Assembly: GCA_914767715.1 (NCBI GenBank)
Contig: OU612074.1
Location: 7,455,501-7,519,500, forward strand
Length of the DNA stretch: 64,000 bases
From: Membranipora membranacea
Taxonomy: Eukaryota > Bryozoa > Gymnolaemata > Cheilostomatida > Membraniporidae
Direction of reading: 5' to 3'
How positions within the stretch are numbered: the first letter of the stretch is position 1; each line of letters begins with the position of its first letter. A program made the position numbers and the translations under genes. Below the pieces are notes generated by a model. The model was not told the DNA's origin. It searched no databases and saw only the letters and a program-made list of their open reading frames with translations. Positions 58,720 through 64,000 of the stretch are shown here, one piece after another.

Positions 58720-60543
58720 CCAGACCTGGGTCCAAGTCATCATAAGTCAAGTCAAGTCATTGTCGATGCTAAGTCAAGTCAAGTCACATTTACACCAAGT
58801 CAAGTCAATTGGTGTCTATTTTTTTCGCCATCAAGTCAAGTCATGATTTTTGTAAGTCAAGTCAAGTCAAAGATGGGTGACTTACAAGTCATGGCAAAGT
58901 CACGCTCATTAACCGTGAAAATCAACTCAGAATTTATTTCAATCCCGGGTGACTCCAAATTGTGGAGGAGATAGTTAGGTCCTCAGGAGTTGCTCTACTA
59001 ATCGGGATTTGCTCCCCTCCCCACAAACGAAAGAAGGTATGGGTGTGTACGCAATTCAGCATTGTTACTTCATCTTATATATGTACCTTTATTGTGTCAA
59101 TGATGACAAATTGAAACTTTTCATGCTGTAAAAAGATGAGCTGGTGGAGGATAAATAAATAAACACAGACTAAGATTGATCACTATTTGTTAAGGACGGA
59201 TAAAACGTTCTCTCTGAAAAGGTTTTTGCATCTGCCTGTTTGTAATGTCTCTAAGGTCATGAGAGGTTTGCCGATGGCAGTGGCTACTAGCCTCCATGAC
59301 TCATTATGCATGTGACTCGAATAATATCGTTCGGCTGAATAAACCTGCACTATATGATCAGACTATATTAATATTGCATCATGGGATACATTTTTCATTT
59401 TACTGATTACAAGACAACAAGAGAAGACAACTAATATGTAAGGCAGGAACTCTGACTACTTACCGATAGCTGAGAAGTTGGGTTTTCTGTTTCGGAGTTG
59501 GGGTTTCAGAGTTGGGGTTTCAGAGTTGGGGTTCTCAGTTATGATTATCCTTCCTATATCTCTTTCTACATTAGGGGAAGGCGGGGTACGTTGAGCCAGT
59601 TTTTACATATTTTATTGTAACATGCAGTTGAATTGTGCCAGATTAACAAAAATTGGCACTGCTATTGGTCTTCATGTCTTCCATCAACATGAGTGAGGTC
59701 AGAAACCTATTGCAGCAAGAAAAGGAAATATTGCTGTTTCAAAAAAAATCGTGAAGCGGCTCAACGTGCCCCAAGCACGGGGCACGTTGAGCCGGGTCCG
59801 CATTTTGAATGGGGCACGTTGAGCCACTCTGTTATGGTCATCTCTTTGCTGGTGATAACTTTTTAATTCGTTGCAACCATAAGAAATAAAGGAAAGGAAC
59901 CAAATTCATTGCAACAGGGCATTTTTTTCCACTCAAGTGAACTATAAAATATAATTCGCAACACAAATAAATCTCTTAAATTTTTGCGGTAGAGGAAGAG
60001 ATAAGTTTAGATTATGTGATTTCGAGACTAAATATGATGTTATCACATAATAAAAGTTGCAACTTCTCAGTCACGCCTTGTTGGGAATAAATGACATTTC
60101 CGTCGATTGGCGCATCATTTACTTTTTACGCTAAAAACGATGAAAAACTAAATAATTATCTTCCCTTAGTAGCTATCTTTCTTTTTGTCTGCCCAAAAAG
60201 GGTGCCTTTGGTCACATGACCTCTGATGGAGGGGAAAACTCAAAACATAAAATGGTATTTGAAATAAGTGGGGTGGATCAACGTGCCCCATGGCTCAACG
60301 TGCCCCGCCTTCCCCTATGTTATAAAATTTCACACATTGACTTATGTTGACTTGACCAAAGTCAGGACAACTCCCAAGTCAAGTCAAGTCAAAGTCAATA
60401 TTTCGTTAAGTCAAGTCAAGTGTTGTCTATTTGTTTTCGACATCAAGTCAAGTCAAGTCATAATTTTGTTAAGTCAAGTCAAGTCGTGACTTTGACTTGA
60501 CTTGAAGATGACTTGACTTACCATGACTTGGACCCAGGTCTGG
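58720..60543. mobile_element. Foldback element bounded by AGTCA arrays, host of a nested element
   Basis: Left end CCAGACCTGGGTCCAAGTCA, then AAGTCAAGTCA arrays (58740-58900). The right end is the mirror image: arrays at 60355-60515, then GACTTGGACCCAGGTCTGG ending at 60543. Flanks ATATGC (left) and ATATGGC (right) suggest a 5-bp target duplication. 1.8 kb in total, no coding capacity. Confidence 0.85.
59574..60315. mobile_element. Nested MITE-like element with GGGGAAGGCGGGG termini and GTTGAGCC repeats
   Basis: Ends GGGGAAGGCGGGGTACGTTG and the complement (CAACGTGCCCCGCCTTCCCC), flanked by TA on both sides (59572-59573 and 60316-60317), as expected of Tc1/mariner-type targets. The motif GGGGCACGTTGAGCC also occurs inside, at 59778 and 59811, and inverted at 59760. 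742 bp with no recognised transposase. It lies within the AGTCA foldback. Confidence 0.85.
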
Positions 60544-60549
60544 ATATGG

Positions 60550-61870
60550 CAGCTTTTACATTAGACATCGATTGATGTCTAATGTAACAACCTTCAAAAA
60601 TTCAAGCAAGCTGCTTGAAAGAAGTTTAGGAGCGAGCTGTAGTAGTCTAAATTACTGAACTTGTGGCGCATCAATGATTAGAAATTTGTCATCTCTAGCC
60701 ATCTGCCTGTTCAGGGTCAGATAACCTCCCCGCTCCACCAAAAAATAAATCAGTCGAACTAACTACTAGATTGAATTTACCGCAGCAGTAAGCAAACAAC
60801 CAATTTGAATGAGTGATACTCTATGAGCCAAATCAGATCACTTTGGTCAAAACCCTCACTCTCTTCATACTTTCTGTGTGAACGCTTCGGGAACATATTT
60901 GCCTCATTCAAAAAGCAATAAAGTGAGGGTTTTAATAGTAAAGCGATGTTTCTTTTGAAAAATAATTTTCATATCTATTTAATGAACCCTGCCTGGAGCA
61001 TAAAGCTAGTAAGTAAGTAATCAGTACAGGGATTAAAGTGCTAAAATTGATGTGTTGTCGGTATTTTCAACTATTTTGCATTGCCACATACATATGTAAT
61101 AATATAATAGGGCCTACAGATACAACATACATGTACATTATAATAATTAAGTATATTTATTGAATTAAGGTATTCATTTTAGGTTTTTTTTAAATTGAGG
61201 ATACAATAAGTTAAACAATGTATGTTTTACTTTAATTGTAATAGATAACACAGGTCTACTCCAAAAAATGGATCTCTAGCAATGTTTGAACCACCTCCTT
61301 TTGGTTATATGGGGTGGCAGTCAAACCAAGGACTAGGAGTTAGATGTCCTTAGTCATACAACATTGTCAGAGGATAGATACCCAGGTTTTGCAAAGTAAG
61401 TTCAAGTAATTCTATTTCAAAATACTAACTAATTTACTAAGTTAAGTATGTAAAAAATAGTAACCAAATCCGTTATACCAAGATTTCTCCTAGTTGACCA
61501 CAGTTATACATATCATCAAAAACAGTTTATGCCAACAATTACCCTCCCTCTACTGCTACTGTACCTGCTCCTTGCTGTTTTCACAATCGAACCAGAAAAT
61601 AATATTATTTTCTTCCTCCTTCAACATTGAAATCTGGCGCTTGTAGAATCACTTCCTGTAAGATCAGGTCAAGGCCGAAATGTCAGACCTAAAGCTCATT
61701 ATGTATCTCGGAAATCGGTCATGATACTATACCATATTTACGATACTGATAACTTTACTATTCAAGACAAATGTATACAGGTTGCTAACAGGTGGTTGTA
61801 GATTTTACATTGGTATTTATTATAGGTGTGGTAACTGCAGGAGAGTGACTGTAGAAAACAGACTCAGAGT
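60550..61870. other. Intergenic/5' flank of the calponin-like gene
   Basis: Contains a diverged GGTCTACTCC element (61253-61398). An acceptor-like CTGCAG at 61833-61842 just before the coding start suggests that an untranslated first exon lies further upstream. Confidence 0.4.
61253..61398. mobile_element. Diverged copy of the GGTCTACTCC foldback
   Basis: Starts GGTCTACTCCAAAAA and ends with CCCAGGTTTTGCAAAGTA, matching the two ends of 43388-43552 with more mismatches; inner AGCAATGTTTGA and ACATTGTCAGA pair weakly. Confidence 0.65.
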
Positions 61871-61876
61871 AACACA

Positions 61877-62846
61877 ATGGCATTTAGAGCTACAAAATCA
61901 GGCATCAACCGTGATGTTCAAAATAAGGTGAGTTGATTCTCCCTAGTAGACAGTGAATTTGACCCTAATACTGTGTTAAGTTAAAGTATTAGTTTAAAAA
62001 TGTAGCAGTAAAATGTAGTAGAAATAATAATAATAGCTGTATCAACTTGTTTGATGATGGAATATGTGATGAATTATTGATGATAATAAGTAGAATGAAT
62101 AGTTCAACACCTCAATGCATCATGCATCATGATAACTGTATGTATTCCCATGCCAACCAGGTTGTAGTTATTTTTGCACTCAAAGCAGCGAGACAGTCCT
62201 TCCAGTATGAGATGTAATGTATGTCAAGGTGGCGTTACGGAATTCCCCTCATAGCATGGGTTTGATGCAATAAAGATCAATGAAAATAGTAATGCCATAT
62301 ATTTACCTCAGAAGGCATAGTCTCCAACACCAGCCTCTACGGCTGTGACTTGGGAAACTGAATAGGCCTACTGTTCCTACAGGCCCGTAGTTCCAGGGGA
62401 GGTAGGGATGCGCTGCCTCCCCTAGCATGCTATAATGAGTATTCCATCTCAGAATCATCACATTTGGGACTTCCATATGCGCTTTATATCATTAAAATGA
62501 TTTGGGGCAGGGTAACGACACTAGATCACATGAGAAGCTTACAATTCCCAACCTGGTGTTACGTCACGCCCTCAAGGCTCCGCCTCCCCCTCAAGGCTCC
62601 GCCTCCCCTACCATTTTCCCTAAACCATGGCCCTGTTCCATGACTCATCAAATTATTATTGATGCCGTCTGCTGTGCAGGAATATAATTCCACTCTTTTT
62701 CTGTTACAGTTGGCATCGAAATATGACAGTCACCTTGCTTCACAGTGCCTTCTCTGGATCAGTCACCAAATCAGTGAATCGTTCGACACCTCAGGGGACC
62801 AAAGAAATGTAGCCACACAACTCAAATCTGGTCAGAAACTAGCCAG
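61877..62846 (+). CDS. Calponin/transgelin-family protein, first two coding exons (gene continues past window)
   Basis: Exon 61877-61927 (MAFRATKSGINRDVQNK, phase-0 GTGAGT donor) joins exon 62710-62846, which reads LASKYDSHLASQCLLWISHQ and continues to LKSGQKLA before a GTATGA donor that leaves two extra bases. The SGINRDVQNKLASKYD start and the E/A-L..WI pattern match the N-terminus and first helix of the calponin-homology domain in transgelin, calponin and Mp20-type proteins, which bind actin. Only the N-terminal third is present; the remaining CH-domain exons and any calponin-like repeats lie beyond 64000. Transgelin or calponin cannot be chosen from this part. Confidence 0.8.
62380..62635. 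mobile_element. MITE-like foldback with CAGGGCCGTAGTT termini (copy 2), in the calponin-like intron
   Basis: Left end CAGGCCCGTAGTTCCAGGGG; right end CCTCCCCTACCATTTTCCC then ACCATGGCCCTG. 256 bp; an internal CTCAAGGCTCCGCCTCCCC is duplicated in tandem (62569-62608). Confidence 0.8.
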
Positions 62847-62849
62847 GTA

Positions 62850-64000
62850 TGAAGCTTATCTTGTCTTGTCTATGAGAAGGGGCTGGCCGAGGTAACTTGG
62901 ATCAACCTGGGTTCAGGTCTCAGGGACCCATAGAAGCTTCTCTCACATAGGCATGTGGTAATGTTTCAGATCAGATACGACCAAGGGGTTATAGCGGAGG
63001 TGATTTTCACCAAAACCCAACATTAATTAAGTATCAATGATAAGCATTATGTATAAGGAAGTTCTAATGCTAATTTGGTTAGGTTTTTATCCATGTACTG
63101 TAACCTCAGCACACCTGTTGTTTTATGGTGGTGATAAGCTCTAGGATTACTCCACATATCTAGATTAAAATGGCTAACTTATGGTATTCATCAGCGGAAC
63201 TCAAATTCAATCTTAGACGATAAAATGAGCAGCGGACGTTCTTACTTGTGTCTATCAGCATGAGGAGGTTAATTTTGTCCTTGTTGACCATTCTAAGTTA
63301 CTCAATGAACACACACAATGACTAATCCACTAGGCTACCTCAAGCGGTTGCAGTTATATGCCAGTCTGTTTGTTGCAGGATTTCTGAGTCATTCAATTCG
63401 TGTAGGTTGAGTTATTAAACAGAAGCAGCAATTACAATGAAATTAATTTCAAATTCATCGAGTCATGTGTGGATAGGCTAAGTGTTTTACTTTCTAATTG
63501 TGATGATTTGTTGCCTAATTATTTATGCACAGGATAAGACTGTAATTATATTCCTCCCCATTTGCCGCTGGATAGACATAAGAGGTAGATATATGTGCTC
63601 TAGATACTACCCTAGGCAATTACTTGGTTATGTGACCCTACAATCGCCTGCTACAATATGAACTGATTTGTGGTCTGGGCTAGGTTATTATCATCTGATT
63701 TTGCATTCATACCAATTAAAGTTTAATTGGGTGACATAATCCATTGTCCCCCATAATTGTATATGCATAGGCTATGTATATTTCGGATTTACCAACCAGT
63801 ACTTTTTTGACATGTGGCGTGGTTGCAGTGCATATAGTTAGACCCAAGTAAAGATTGAGGAACCCCTATATTTTTATCTGTCACCTGTCACGCTATGTTA
63901 TACTGGTAGGCTTTCATTATCATGAGAATAAGATGGGTTTCAGGATCTTCTTCTCAGTAAGATGAATTGTTGACATGAGTGATTTCTTTGTTCATCGCCT
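62850..64000. other. Intron of the calponin-like gene to window end
   Basis: No further exon with CH-domain text was found up to 64000; AT-rich unique-looking sequence. Confidence 0.5.

Overview
This is a window of animal nuclear DNA, most likely from a marine invertebrate. The genes are split by introns with GT-AG junctions, there are AATAAA poly(A) signals, and the DNA is AT-rich. The clear host genes are animal-type: a p21/p27 family CDK inhibitor, a ChaC-type gamma-glutamylcyclotransferase and the start of a calponin/transgelin-family gene. Non-LTR retrotransposon remains and many small foldback (MITE-like) elements are dense. I cannot name the species.

Layout. 1-21.8 kb is almost wholly repetitive. 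Broken RTE-like LINE pieces carry an APE-type endonuclease and reverse transcriptase and are associated with a ~0.8-1.2 kb repeat unit, present in several copies on both strands and arranged as nested inverted and direct repeats. One arm (876-3612) is repeated inverted at 17808-20637. A CR1/L2-like LINE lies at 10.8-12.1 kb and a Daphne/L2-like LINE at 22.6-24.3 kb. A segment at 12.6-13.4 kb recurs at 26.6-28.0 kb, followed by a 0.5 kb foldback with TTAA ends (28.0-28.5 kb). 28.7-31.9 kb holds exons of a minus-strand gene with an internally duplicated exon pair. A tentative resemblance to the N-terminus of cohesin SA/STAG proteins is noted.

33.5-34.3 kb is another dead LINE. 34.85-37.65 kb is a complete four-exon CHAC2-like gene (+). 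42.39-44.05 kb is a complete two-exon CDKN1-like gene (-) with a promoter-like cluster just upstream. 46.45-46.96 kb is a small two-exon gene of unknown function (+), with a decayed tandem copy at 48.16-48.36 kb. 49-61 kb has no recognisable gene; it holds a tRNA-derived SINE, several foldbacks, minisatellites and a nested AGTCA/GTTGAGCC element. 61.88-62.85 kb carries the first two coding exons of a calponin/transgelin-like gene (+) that runs past the window end.

The host genes are functionally unrelated: glutathione breakdown, cell-cycle arrest, and an actin-binding protein. Nothing suggests operon-like organisation. The most interesting signals are the intron-split PIP-box/degron of the CDK inhibitor together with its missing 3-10 helix tyrosine, the phase-compatible duplicated exons of the 28.7-31.9 kb gene, a hairpin MITE family with 10-bp target duplications, and the repeat units associated with RTE-like ORFs. 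Exon joins were worked out by eye from splice motifs and reading phase.
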